A stretch of DNA of 64,000 nucleotides from Paulownia fortunei (Eukaryota > Streptophyta > Magnoliopsida > Lamiales > Paulowniaceae), in assembly GCA_019321725.1 (NCBI GenBank), contig CM033110.1, forward strand, positions 24,421,210 through 24,485,209, in the 5' to 3' direction. Positions within the stretch are counted from its first letter, which is position 1. Each line of letters begins with the position of its first letter. The notes beneath the pieces were generated by a model. The model was given only the letters and a program-made list of their open reading frames with translations, was not told the DNA's origin and ran no database searches. The translations under genes and the position numbers were made by a program. Shown here one piece after another: positions 1-12,400 of this stretch.

Positions 1-491
1 CAAATGAAATTGATTCCCCAAGAGCATGCATGGGGTTCCCCTGCAACACATGAAAACTTTCACTTATCAAAAGCCACAGTTTCCAAAAACTCCAACCCTG
101 GTGCTATTTCCAAGAATCATATTGCAGTTTTGTCAAATCGGAAAAAAAATCAGTTAACATTGATGTAAGAACTAAGGTAGTTCTATAAGCAGAAGAAAAT
201 TACAGAGCAGGCATGAAACTTTCGTTTTAACACAAACCACAGCTTTCAAGAATTCAAACCACTGCTGTGTTATTTCCAAGAATCATGCAACAACTAATTC
301 CATTGAGAAAAATCAGTCTAGTGGATATAAGAACTCATGCATCAGTTCAAAAACAGGAGTAAACCTTAGAAAACAAGAAAAAAAAAAAGAAGAGGGATTT
401 TTGTTTCCTTTCTTTCTCCTACCAGTTTGGATTCATTGGGTATAACAGAAGCATATGAGAAGCCACGCATGAGACAAGCTGAATCTCCCAT
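1..491 (-). CDS. WVD2-like / TPX2-family protein, N-terminal part (partial)
   Basis: This is the 5' end of a minus-strand gene running off the left edge. Exon 1 is 491-423, starting MGDSACLMRGFSYASVIPNE and ending after SKL at the donor GTAGGA. Exon 2 begins at 40 after TTGCAG and reads GNPMHALGESISF before the window ends; the phases match (0/0). The pattern 'MG(D/E)SACL...GNP..ALGESISFGRF' is the conserved N-terminus I know from WAVE-DAMPENED2-like 7 type proteins. These carry a C-terminal TPX2 domain, bind cortical microtubules and affect anisotropic growth. The TPX2 domain would lie outside the window, so the assignment rests on about 36 residues. Intron 1 (422-41) holds a diverged tandem duplication. 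The exact WDL paralogue cannot be told. Confidence 0.72.
41..422 (-). repeat. Diverged tandem duplication inside intron 1 of the WVD2-like gene
   Basis: Roughly 48-176 and 211-337 align as two copies of about 125 bp. Shared blocks in order are 'catgaaa(a)cttt', 'ccacag.tt', 'atttccaagaatcat', 'gaaaaa..atcagt' and 'ataagaact' or 'tgtaagaact'. The copies differ by many substitutions and small indels, so the event is old. It sits wholly within the intron. Confidence 0.6.
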
Positions 492-3400
492 TCTATTTGC
501 AGAGCTTTTGCCGAATGCAGAAGAAACAACCTTAGAACAGCATAAAACTAGAATGAAAAACAGAACCTCTGAAAAAACAAAAAAAAATCTAAAATCTTTG
601 TTTGGCGTATAATCTTTGCCTCAGGGACTTCAATTTGAAATTCAAATGAAAAAGCAAACGTTGGGAGAAAAAAAGGTAGGCCACCAATAGAGGAGAGTAA
701 AAGGACACTATGGCCAATTTTATAATTCATTTTTAGTGGGGTTTAGTCTTCTTTTTCAGCCTTCAGTGGCCCACCTGTTTCCATAACGTTATTTATTTAG
801 GGAATGATGTTCTAATGATGCTACCCACCATTTTTTTTTTTAAGTTTGGAAAAGAAATTGTGGAATGTTTATTTTTTTTCGAGTATAATAAAATAAAATC
901 CAACTGGGTCTTTTGTAACGTATATTTGGAAAACTTATAAGAAGGGATGTGAAAGGTGATTAAGGCTGTCTTGGTTGCTGGTTTTAAACATGGGACCAGC
1001 CTGATGTTTTTGCTTCTAATAAATGGTGAAGAAGAGTGTTTGTTGAAGTTGAAGGGGTTGAGGATGTGATGTACTTAACCACCTCTTGTTGGTGATGCAT
1101 CACTTGTCCTAACCATTGGTATAGGTGTCATTATTATTAATTTTATAGCTTCAAACATATTTTAATTCAGACTTTTTAATTTAAATTTTTTAAAACTATC
1201 ATTTTTTTTTCTAGATGTCAAGGTTGATTTTATTTGATTTCGAGTTTAAAATATCCTGGAGCGTTCGACTTTCAACATTTTTATGCAAGTTTATTTCTTT
1301 TTTGTTACAATAAATTTGTGGTGTTAAGGTTGATTATTTTTTATTGAAACAAATATGTGGTGTTTGAAATAGTATTTAATCTTTTGGTTCAAAATTTTAG
1401 TTAATCTTTTAGTTTTTAGAATTTCAAGGCTAATTAATTATTGATTTAGGATATACAAAATAATGTTAGGATTTGAGTCAACCTTTACATTTTTTCTATC
1501 TTTTAGAAATTTATTTTGTTTTTCAGAATTAAAACATTAATTTTGTTTAATCTTAGATGTGATTATCAATTAGATGACTAATGTTTAAAAGAAATTTTCG
1601 TGTGAAGAAAAATAGAAGATATTTCAAATTATACTTGGCCTCCACTCTTAACAGTTTCCACAGCCATAGAAATAATAGTCTCTGAATTTTTAAAAATAAT
1701 TTGAATAAAATACCACGTTTTTATACACGACTGAATCCCATATGTATTTTTTATAAATAGTAATTTGAGAAAATCTCCCATTTTTTTAATTAATACAACA
1801 ACTTATTTCCAAATTGTATTCCTATTTTAATATAATAAGTTGTTTTTCAATTTTTTGAATATATATTTATAAGTTTACTAGATAACATAATTTCTATTAA
1901 CAGTCTTTAAACATAAATGCATTATTTTTATAAAATAATTAAATATTTTGAATAAATATATTTTTGAATTAATTATGGATTTTAATAATGAATTTTGTAA
2001 TGTAAATAAAATTTTATCATTTTTTTTTTCAATTTATCCATAACAATATCCAAATTAAGAATTTTAAGAGTTAACAAATTATTCTAAAATCTGTGTATTT
2101 GTAATATGTAACGCGGCGTCAATGCCACATCCGGCGAAGGAAGGCATGGAAAACGGTTTGTTGGTTTGTTCCCTCACACCTTCGCCCTCTCTCATGTTTA
2201 ATATCTACAATTCCCCACATTTCTCTTGGCATAACCCATAGTCAGTGGAAGTGCAACAATCGTGTGAAATCTTCTTGATGGAATATTGACATTGTAGCCA
2301 GAATAACCTCAGCGAAATTTGTGAAAATTATTTCCTAAAACAACAATTTTCTCTAGGAATTTCTTGGCATACTCAAGTGTCTGTGGAAGACTGTTAAATG
2401 TCCTATCACACTCTATACACAGGAATTATTATTCTCTGTTCAGGGATTTCAAGGTAAAACTTAACGCACTTTTTTGTTAAACTTAACGCACTTTTTTCAA
2501 ATGAAAGAACTGTGGTTTACTGGGATATGGATAAATAAAATTAGAAAGTCTTGGAGGGCCAGAGGCCCCTCCTAGCCATGATAAAGAAACCCAAAAAAGT
2601 GCCAAATTCTATAACAGACAGCTTCTATGGTTTGTTTATAATTTCTTCATGCTTCTTACATCAGTCATTGTTTTCCTGAAGTTTTGGTTTTCTTCTTTCT
2701 TTCAGAGCTTAAAATGGCAATCTGCAGTCCTGCCCCTTCCCCACTAAAAGGCATAATAAAGGTTTTCAATTCTATCTAATAGTCCACTCCTTTTGTGAAA
2801 CAACATGTCACTAATATATAGACTCTGCTGTATTCAACATTTATCTTTCCATAAGGCTGGCAAGAGCATGCCACTAAGCCCATCCTGAATGACATAAAAC
2901 ATTTTCAACAACTTCAAATATTGTATGTTTGGAACTTCACAAGGTATACGCAAGCTTTACACACAGAAACATGCGCAAGTGCAGATACACAAGACACTTT
3001 TGAACATCCAAACCGAGTCAAGCGCTGTTCAATCAAATGCCATTAGAATTAGCATTCACCTCTCATTAATAATATCTATATATGCTCAAAGATATCTAAT
3101 CACAAATATCAAGAAAATATTAAAAATATCTCAAGAAAATGCTAAAATCACTTTCAGCATGAATCAGAATGGAGACCAATGGAGAAGGAAAGAAAAACAT
3201 GTCAAAGTAATTAGATGAAAGCATAAGAAAATGGAATCTTTAGTATGCATATGCAACAATGTAAAATCAAATAATATTGGAAAGAAAATGTTGACTAGCC
3301 TTTTTAGGATTGAAAGCGTGTACTTAGGAAACTATTACAACACTCTGTATCTCTTCACATCAAAATTGGATGTGAGACATGATAGTTTCTCTAACAAGGA

Positions 3401-3671
3401 ACACATTTGTATGGGTATCAGTCAATCAAAACAAAGAAGTGAAAGGAAAAACCCTCCACCTAAACTGTGATGATAAAATTTTACCGAGTTGATGTCAACA
3501 CTTGATTAATGTCATAAAGATCAATAAGGGAAGCACCTGGAGAGACTGGCAAAACTAACATACGCAAGATTGAACCAACCTCAAGAATATAGCAAATATT
3601 CTCAATCCCTTCGGAACCTTAGATTCCTCCATGACAATCTGTTTCTCGATGGTCCAACAGTAAACAAAATT
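492..3671. other. Intergenic: promoter side of the WVD2-like gene, 3' side of the SGNH gene
   Basis: No convincing gene is visible. The stretch is AT-rich with T and A runs and only short ORFs that match nothing I know. 492 to about 700 is probably 5' UTR and proximal promoter of the minus-strand WVD2-like gene. A block at 1107-1173 recurs at 5547-5609. A less AT-rich block near 2110-2240 has no recognisable coding signal. The last several hundred bases before 3671 should include the 3' UTR of the next minus-strand gene. Confidence 0.6.
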
Positions 3672-4781
3672 TTATAACTGGGGTTTTTGATTAGATTCGA
3701 TGAGCAACGCATTCAACATTATTTGAACAGCAGCGTCATAAACAACTCCATCATAATGCATTCCATCAGCTGTACAGTGAGGGCCACATAACTCACTCAA
3801 TAAACGAATATCAAGTTTTAAAAGTGGTCCACCAGATTGACGGAAAAGCTTGCTTTGAGTAAGCTCATTGTCATAAGAATTGCACATTAACCCGGTCATC
3901 CTCTCCCTCTTATCATCAGTGTTCAACATTGATGTTATCAACGTCGGCATCCCAACCCAAAACAAATGCAACAAGCGGGTGGATTTAGACTCGCTCACCT
4001 CTCCACCACCAGCATCCAAATTCGAAGAAACCGGTAAAAGAGCCAATACATTATCCCTCAACACCCGCAATGAAACACCATAATCCGACACATTGTTCAC
4101 GTGCAGCATATCCCACAACCCTGCCCCCATCACCATAACATCTGGGAAACTCTTATTTTGCTTCAGCAGTAACATCAATTCAGTCAAATTCCCAACATAC
4201 GGGGCCCAAACAAAATCCAACTTCATTCCAATCTCTTCCACCATCATCGAATAATCACTGTGCCTCTTAAACAAATCCCCTCGTATCCTCTCCATGCCTT
4301 CCGATCCCATAAGTAATTCTAACAAAGATACAGCCATTAACCTCGCTTGAGAGTCCCCAGCCACAACTACCCATGAACCATTTAACAAATCCGATGCATC
4401 CGATTTCTTTAACTTCTGAAACTCACATTCGGCAACCCTACCCGTCTTGATCCACTCCCACGAATTCTTACAATCAGTTTCATGATTATCAAAAGGGCCA
4501 TCATCACATTCTCTAACATCGCTGTACATGACATTATGAAGGAAAAAAACGCAAGAATCAGGATATAAAGAAGTTGGGGCTGAAATTACCTCTGATGGAA
4601 AGAGGAAAGCAGAAATGAAAGGGAAATAAGGCATCAAATGGACGCCGACAGCAAGGGTAATGAAGAGGGCGCAGCTGAAGAAGAGCATCTTGTTACGGCT
4701 CAAATGCCAACCCGCCATACCCATGGGCACAAACAGAACTATACAGGCCGCCAATAGTCCTAACTGGACGGCCCCTATCAT
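3672..4781 (-). CDS. Membrane-anchored SGNH / PC-esterase-like protein
   Basis: An intronless ORF of 369 residues when started at the ATG at 4781 (MIGAVQLG...). Two hydrophobic segments follow at once (about residues 2-27 and 32-53), then a lumenal or extracellular-type domain. SGNH-like blocks are visible: 'VVVAGDSQARLM' with the candidate nucleophile Ser near residue 144, 'VMGAGLWDML' as the oxyanion-type block, and a C-terminal 'DGMHYD' supplying an Asp-x-x-His pair near residues 339 and 342. This layout resembles plant CAS1/PC-esterase-related proteins that act on acyl or acetyl esters in the secretory pathway. The substrate is not inferable. An upstream in-frame ATG at 4910 would add 43 mostly polar residues before the first helix; I prefer 4781 because it puts the hydrophobic signal-anchor at the N-terminus. 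Confidence 0.75.
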   Translation of the reverse strand: MIGAVQLGLLAACIVLFVPMGMAGWHLSRNKMLFFSCALFITLAVGVHLMPYFPFISAFLFPSEVISAPTSLYPDSCVFFLHNVMYSDVRECDDGPFDNHETDCKNSWEWIKTGRVAECEFQKLKKSDASDLLNGSWVVVAGDSQARLMAVSLLELLMGSEGMERIRGDLFKRHSDYSMMVEEIGMKLDFVWAPYVGNLTELMLLLKQNKSFPDVMVMGAGLWDMLHVNNVSDYGVSLRVLRDNVLALLPVSSNLDAGGGEVSESKSTRLLHLFWVGMPTLITSMLNTDDKRERMTGLMCNSYDNELTQSKLFRQSGGPLLKLDIRLLSELCGPHCTADGMHYDGVVYDAAVQIMLNALLIESNQKPQL

Positions 4782-6430
4782 TTCTCGCACTCTATGCGTT
4801 CGATGAAAGATCTTTCCTTTTTCACATTTGGGATGCGGGATTAGGTTGGAACAGCGAAGTTCTCTATCCTGATAGAGAGGGTTTGGAGGGTGATAGTGAT
4901 GGAGTAACAAAACGTAATAGTTGTTTTTGAGTGCGATAATTTGTGAGATGAGGGTTTTTATGGTGAATTGGGATGGAGAAATGAGAATGGGGAAAAGGGA
5001 TACTCTGTGTTGGGTTGGTTGATGGCGGTCTCTCTTACACAGTTCTAACTTGTAATGGGTTTTTAAATCAACTTGTTACTTGCAAATATTAGCTTGATTG
5101 CTTTATTTTGCCTTATAAACTTAGCCATATAAAAAACAATTGAGTTTTTCTTTCTTTCTTTTTTTCTTATCTTTACATGTAAATTAACTCATATTATTTC
5201 ACATTTTGATATAGGCTTGAGTATCAATTTAATTACAAAAGAAAAAGAGCACCATTTTTATGGCATATTATGCTGCATATATTCAATGGACCTTAACCCC
5301 GTCAACTTTCCACTTTAGAGTGATTTGGTGATTCGGGCAGGATGGTATTATTTCAACAAAAATAATTAAGGAAATCTCGAAAAAGGCAGAGAAGGCAAGG
5401 GGGTAAAGGAAGTTAAGGTCAGTTACTACTACTCCAAATGTAGTGCAATTTGCTCACTACTCTCAGACATAGCCATTTTCAGAGTAAAAGATATGCAACC
5501 TATAACTTTCACAACGCAAATCTTTTATCATTAGTATTTTCTAGGGACCTAACCATCGTGTAGGTGTGATTATAATTTTGTAGCTTCAAACATATTTTAA
5601 TTCAGACTTGAGTAGTATTGGCCCTTTACGTATGTGGCTGCCTGCCTAATGAGATTGTGTTAAACTGCATAATAGATGTGCCATGTCAAGTAAAATATTG
5701 AAACCAAAGATAACAAAATCTCCTCTCAGAGCAGTGAAATTTGAGGCCAGACGTAAAAGTTTGTTGTGGGAATGGATTAAAATGGAATTTCTTGTATGGT
5801 GATTTGAGTTAGCAATCACAGAACAGCAAAGGCGCATAACAGGAAAGAATGAAGTCCATCTGTGGAACATAGCAAAATTTCCAGCAGGGTTTGAGCAATT
5901 GCTTGATATGGTCTCATTCCATGGAGAGAATGGGTCCCCGAATGACCACATATGCCCATAGATGAGCCTGGATATGGAAACAGATCGAGACTAGAGAAAT
6001 TATCAAAAAATCTTCAAGTACAAAGAAAGCAAAATAGTTTCCATAATGACTTTTTAGTGTTCTTTATACTGTCATCTCTTTAAGAATTCTATCCCAAGTA
6101 CACTGCAGGTTTAAGATCAAAATTCTGTATAGACTCAATTAAACATCATACATCACAAAAATGGAAGACAGTCGGTGGAATCAGGGAGATCAATCTTCAT
6201 TATTTGGATGCAAATCGGGATCCCAATTATGCCGTGCTCTGTAGCTTTCGTCTGTCCAACAACTAAAGAGAAGCCAACCATTGATATCAACTTTCTTCTG
6301 CAGAAAGAGCCACACCTAAAACATCGACACAGTGCTGCGCTTGGGTTCCTTGTAGGCATGATATGTTTTGTTAGCATTGAATTGACAACAATATATATAC
6401 CAGGCTCAAAGAAATTTATTTTGTCCTTAA
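4782..6430. other. Intergenic: SGNH promoter and SERGT1 3' UTR
   Basis: 4782-5050 is probable 5' UTR and core promoter of the minus-strand SGNH gene. 5547-5609 repeats 1107-1173. The stretch from about 6430 down towards 6100 is likely 3' UTR of the galactosyltransferase gene. A 101-codon minus-strand ORF at 5646-5951 resembles no family I know and I do not call it a gene. Confidence 0.55.
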
Positions 6431-9400
6431 TCATACATCAGCATTACGATCCCAGAATCCTGAATAAGAGGATCTTCTCTTTGTCTTAAAAGTTTTACCC
6501 CTTTTTCTCTGTCCTCTGCGACTGGAAATCATCATCAACATCACTGCCACAAAACCAAAGATTGAGAATGCCCAAAGGCCAATTATCCAAAATCTCATGG
6601 AAGTGAACGTTTGATTTGTCTCTGCTGGTGGTGATAATTCTTGAGATTTGTTATTCAGCTCTGGATTATGCCTAGAAGCATCAATTTCATCAATTTCTCC
6701 AAATTTCCTCGAAACTATTATTTCACTGGTGGTCTCACGATTTGGTGAGGGTAAGGAAGGAGGATCTGGGGTCTTCTGAGTTCGAGTGGACAAGGAAGGA
6801 GGATTAGGGGCTTCTCGAATCGGAGTGGACAAGGAATTGGGATCAGGGCATTTCTTTCTCTCATGGTGATGGTGTAGAGCCTCATTCAAAGAATTTACAC
6901 ACTCTAAGCTAAGCAAGTCACGCTGCAGTGAATCTTCATTAGACTGATCAAGGGTTGACGGATCAGGAGGGTCAGGAAACTTAGCCCAACATTTGTTAAC
7001 CACATCCATATGTCTCCACTTAGCTTTATCAAAGCTCCAGTTACCAACCCTAAATTCCAAGCCATAGTGAAATACTCTATACTTGACACCAGGAACAGGA
7101 ACATATCCTGGGTATATCAATATCTCATTGCTTATGACATGCCGCAAATTCAACTGCATGGAGAAATATCAATAAGTTGTTAAAAAATTTATGCTCAACA
7201 TTTGCATTATTGAGCAGCACGGAGTGGTAAGTGGCAAAATTTCCCACATCACAATCAGCAATTCTGCAAATCTAACCTTTTCAATTCCGCAAGATCAAAT
7301 GATCTGAAAAATGAAGGCTGTTTCTAAAAACAATTAATGAAGTACTAAAATACCTCTGCTGCAGCAAAGGAGTAACCATACATCTCACTGATCCAACCAG
7401 CTTCATAAATATCTCCAGTTATGTTTCTGGACCAATGGCCCATATCAGCTCGGACTTCCTCAGTTTTATGCAGCCAAAGCAATGCAAATCTCTTGAGATC
7501 CCCTATATGCATTATGATCACACCTCCAACCTTGTTGCAAGCATCAGGATGGCGAGTATGGATCTTTGCAAGCTCATTGTCGCAGCCAATCAGGTAGCTG
7601 GCATAGCATACAGAAAAATCAAGTGACCATCCCGTAATATTTCTATTTAGTTGAAAATCAGCCAGATCTATTCACACACTCAAAACACATAAATTGGTCA
7701 TACACTTCTGTGCAGAATTGTAAGGAATAAAGTCTTACTCATAGGGAGTGGAAACAGGTCTGCCCTTAGCTGCATTGAACTCCCATGGTGTAATTGGTCC
7801 TCTCATTATCATGTCAGCATCCAGGATCACAATGTACTCTGCATCAGTCTTTACATGGTTAATCCAATGCACGACGGCAGCTGGTTTATTAATTGCTGGA
7901 TACCTGAAATGGCACAAACAATACTGAGCTTACTATTTACTGTTAGTATAGTATGTAGGGACTGGGCAATTAGATACATTAAGACAGCAAGACAAATTTC
8001 CCAAGAAAAGGCATGCAATTTTAGCATACGAAAGCAAGGTCAAATTCCATGGAAAGATATCGTAGTAGCTTAATAATGAATTATTCACTCCGAAGTTGAA
8101 TATAACATCCAAAAAATTTCTCAAACGGAACTACAATGAATATCAAGGAAAATTCACATTGAGTTAGACTTAAAATAATTATATGAGGGTAATTTCTCAG
8201 TTGTAGAAAATGTGGCAACTTCAAAGTGCGCATCGAGAAGTATCTTCTTGATGTGAATGAATGGTGTGAAAGTGCAGTGATATCACTGCATCTTGATGAC
8301 AATGGTAATATTTTGTCCCACAGATGTCTTTACACTATTCTCCCCAAGGTGGATTTCTGTTGATTAACCTTATTATTTTAATTTAATTTGACTGGAAAAC
8401 CACCATGATTCAAATTCCTAATACTCCATTCATTGGTTATTCCATCTTCAGGGGGATAAATAGGATGCATTAATGCTGTGAATAAATGCATAAGACAGCT
8501 ATGCAATGGAAAAACTTTAACCATCAAACATAAATAGGCTATATATACGCAATATGTTGCCAATTAAAGAGATATAACAAATTTTCCATGAACACTACCT
8601 ATCCAACTAAGCCATAGCAATCACATAAATAAGAAAGGCAGGAGCTCGTGATTGTGATAAAGCTGTTACTTTTAAGAGAAAATAAAAATCAGTTGAATCT
8701 AGTTCTGTTTTTGTTTTCATGAAGTCCATGTATTCAAAAGAAACAAATTCAATAAGGAAAAAATTGCAACCATCGGTATTATTTAACATGTCACTGTTGG
8801 TCTTGAGGATAGCCTCGCATTGCAATAGCAAAAACTCCACTCTCCCCACCCAATCTTGGAAATAGTCACATGCCAAGCCAACACCAACACCAACACCACA
8901 AAGATCTCTTTCCCCCTGATTCTTCACTCCCGCTGGTTCCTACCATGATATAGTTCAACAAACCCAATGCTTCATGTTTATAAGCGTATAGCTTTTAGTG
9001 GCATATCCACAATGCTACCATTCAAGCGCTGTTGTTCAACCATCATAAAGTCCAGAATAACCAGCTGTCCCAAATCTCTGTTTCCGTATTTGTTTTCTCA
9101 ATGCAATATTGTTTCAAATCAATTACCTTTTGGAGTGATGAGAAAAAAGTTCCAGCGAATAACAAAGAAAAAGAAAAAATTGGGCTCTCTCTTTAACTCT
9201 GAATTTTGGAAGGCATTGGTGTTGGGGTTCAAGCATGGTCTATTCAATAAGGGCTCAAGGTAGCACAAATATTTGTGAAAGGAGAAAAGTTCTTCACTTT
9301 TTTCTTTAGTTTTGTCTTTGAAGAAGAGGTGAGGCAAGTCTCTCTTTCCCTCTGCGCCAATCAAGCAGAGTGCACCACGTACGCAATCATCATGTGTAGG

Positions 9401-12400
9401 TAAATTAGTATCCAATTTTAATCAATTTTCTATTTAATCTTTAATTTTCAATATTTTGTCATGTGCAAGGTTATGTGGGTAAAACTGGATTGGGATTGTG
9501 AGAGTTTCAGCAGAAGGCATTACCAATCTCCTGTTAATGGATGTCGGCTCATAGATGGGACATAATGAGTGGGAGCTAGATCATGTCCTTTGTATTGCTT
9601 CAGGTCATCTTCTGTACAACTAAGAAGCCTTGTGATGCCCCCTGGCTGGCCACTGAGGTGGAAACTGTGAAAAAGCCCCACAGTTTGCCAATCAAAGTAA
9701 GGGGAGCATTCTGTTGAGAAAATGGTATGTATTTTTGGATATGACTTTCCTGGCTCACCAACATCTTGCTTCTGCACATTAACTTCCATCATTTGACGGC
9801 TTTTTGGAGTCAATTGTTTTGGCAGAGTTAGTTCTGCGAATGTTTTGCTCCTTAAGAAACTCAAGTATTTTGACCACTTCGGCTTGGGGCAACCGTGTGC
9901 TGCATGATGCAACAATAGACCTTCATTCAGCGTATTTATACATTCTATATTTAGAAATAGCGCCCTCCTTTTGTTTGCATCACCTTCCATTTCTTTTAGC
10001 TGCAAGAAAAGGTATAAAATATATCAGTAACGATTTTGGACTTCGACTATTATAGTGTTAAAGCTCATAGCGCAAGGTTTTGCTTACTTCCTCAGGGCAT
10101 GTATAACCTCTTACCAAGAAAACCTAGGGAGAAATCAAACTAAAGTTCTCTGTTTCGGAGCTAAATTTTGTCGGTATTCAAGTTCAGGATTAGTTTGGCT
10201 TTATGGGTAACCTTTTTCCAAAAGTTTCCACATGAAGAAGACATACTATTTGCTTTTCCTCTTCACTTGCCCTACGAATCTAAGATGACGCTAAGACTAG
10301 TCTAGGAAAAAAGATAGTGCAAAACGACTGTTACAAATCTTGTTAAGCTTTCAGGCAAGATTTCAATTCTCGAGAAATTAGATACAGGTAAAAGATTCCA
10401 ATCACATTCAGTGTTTTATGCCAGAGGCGCTGAGAACCTCTTATTATAACACGTTAATCGAGATGCGTAATCTAATGACATGGTTTAGTGATTAACACCA
10501 CCTTATAAATCTGGGATAAAGGGAAAATGGTCATGTAATTCATGGTAGAAAGAGAATAAGTAAATATCCACACAGCATGTTTCTATATATACAAATGCGT
10601 AAGGATTAGGCACAAGTACAAACTGTGGTAAGAAAATCAGTTTAATTAAATAATTATTCAGCACCATCCTAGTAAGCTTTTAGTTTTTTGAATTAGCATT
10701 CCAATTGTATGAATAAGCCCTGTTGCTCATTTAGTCATCACAAATTTTCGATTCACTCGTTGGATCTTGTAAACTATTTTTTTACTGAACAGATCAGTCA
10801 CCCCTCAGCCCTATATCACAAGGCAGACTACTGTTCTCTAAAAGGCCTGCCTCCGACAGCCAATTTTTGGCTCTGAATAATGAGCTCAGAAATAAGCTTA
10901 ATTCTTCAATAAGAAATCTGGGACGGCATTCCATCCAAGTAGGAAGTAATAATACAAGCACGAGACTCAATTTGCAACAAACTCATCCACTTCAATAAGC
11001 AAATTATAAATTTACCTCTCTAGGATATGGAGGTTCAGGAAAGAGCCGTCCACAATCATACACAATACTGTCTTCATGACGTTCTAATTTACTGAATGAC
11101 CAATTTCCAACACTAAAAGGCAAGCCATAGTGCATAAGAATGGGCTCAATGCCCTCTTGAGGAATATAGCCTGGATAAATCATCAAGTTATCATTTATCT
11201 TGTGGCGAAGTCCCACCTGACGAAAACAAGCCACAAAGTCGCACATGTTTATATTCAAGTATATAGGTATATGAAATGAGAAACAACAATACAATATATG
11301 CATGAAGGATGATGAAGTCACAGATTCCACAGCTTGGGAAGAGAAATGTTGCTTAATAGGAAACTTTGTTTTCTTTACTTCACTTTCTTTCGACTTCTTT
11401 GCAATGGAGTTAGTACCTCTTCTAGGATATCTCTTCCCTTCTCTTCTCACCTCCACATGACCTTCCCATATTACAGGGGTGACTCCAAGATTTTCAATCA
11501 GTATGGTCAAACAATATTATTTAAATTTTGTAAAGAAAAAAAATCATTATCCAAAAAAACAGAATAACTTCTTCCCCTCTATGAAAATTTAGTCTGTACT
11601 ATTTAGAACTGAAGAGCCACTTATTGGTCGAACCTTTTTCGGTCCGACAAAGTTAAACTACCTTTCAAACAACATATGCAAAAATCATAAAGGAGTTTTA
11701 TTTTCCATCTCCATTTCCTCTCCAACCATCTGTTGTTTCCCTCTCTTCTCTCTCCAACATCTCTCTCCCTAGTATCTCTTATTTTTGGCCTATAACATTT
11801 ACACATTCAACTTCTTAAAATATTGTTTTTTTTCATCTATCATAATTTAAAAATATATATGAAATAAAAGTTGTAGTACCCAATAAATCAATAATTTCCT
11901 TTTTTTTTTGTAACTTAAAATATCTAAGCACGCACCAACATCTTAAGTACTTTGATGCATTCCATAATACTCTTATTATTAACACGCTATTAGTCATATA
12001 TTTCTCATTCTATGTAGTTAAGCAATCATTGATTAATTGATCACCACGTAATTTTGCTTGAACAATCTTGTGGACTCTCCAATAGGGTTCCTTCTAATTT
12101 GCTTTTCTTTTCAAACATATTACTTCATTGCTCAAAAGAGACAATTAATCTTAACATGTAGCAAGTAATTGTTTTTTTTTTTTTTTTTTTTGTAATTTGT
12201 TCTTTCTTATTTACTTGAACCAACTTTTAATTTGCCCAAAAAATATATGGAGTCAATTTTATGAATCAACTCCATAATTAACACATCTACTTATATCAAC
12301 ATAATTAAGTCAATGGGTCAGCTAACCCCACTTAACAAGAGTTGAGGTCGCCCATGCCATCTTGTATTGGTTTATCAAAAGTAGCATGTTGGTAAGGATC

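Noticed and set aside
5646..5951. 101-codon minus-strand ORF downstream of SERGT1
   Set aside because: No recognisable motif or splice context; more likely 3' flank of SERGT1.
8607..8927. 106-codon minus-strand ORF in SERGT1 intron 5
   Set aside because: It lies in an intron, has no family resemblance, and splicing signals on both sides support a clean intron.
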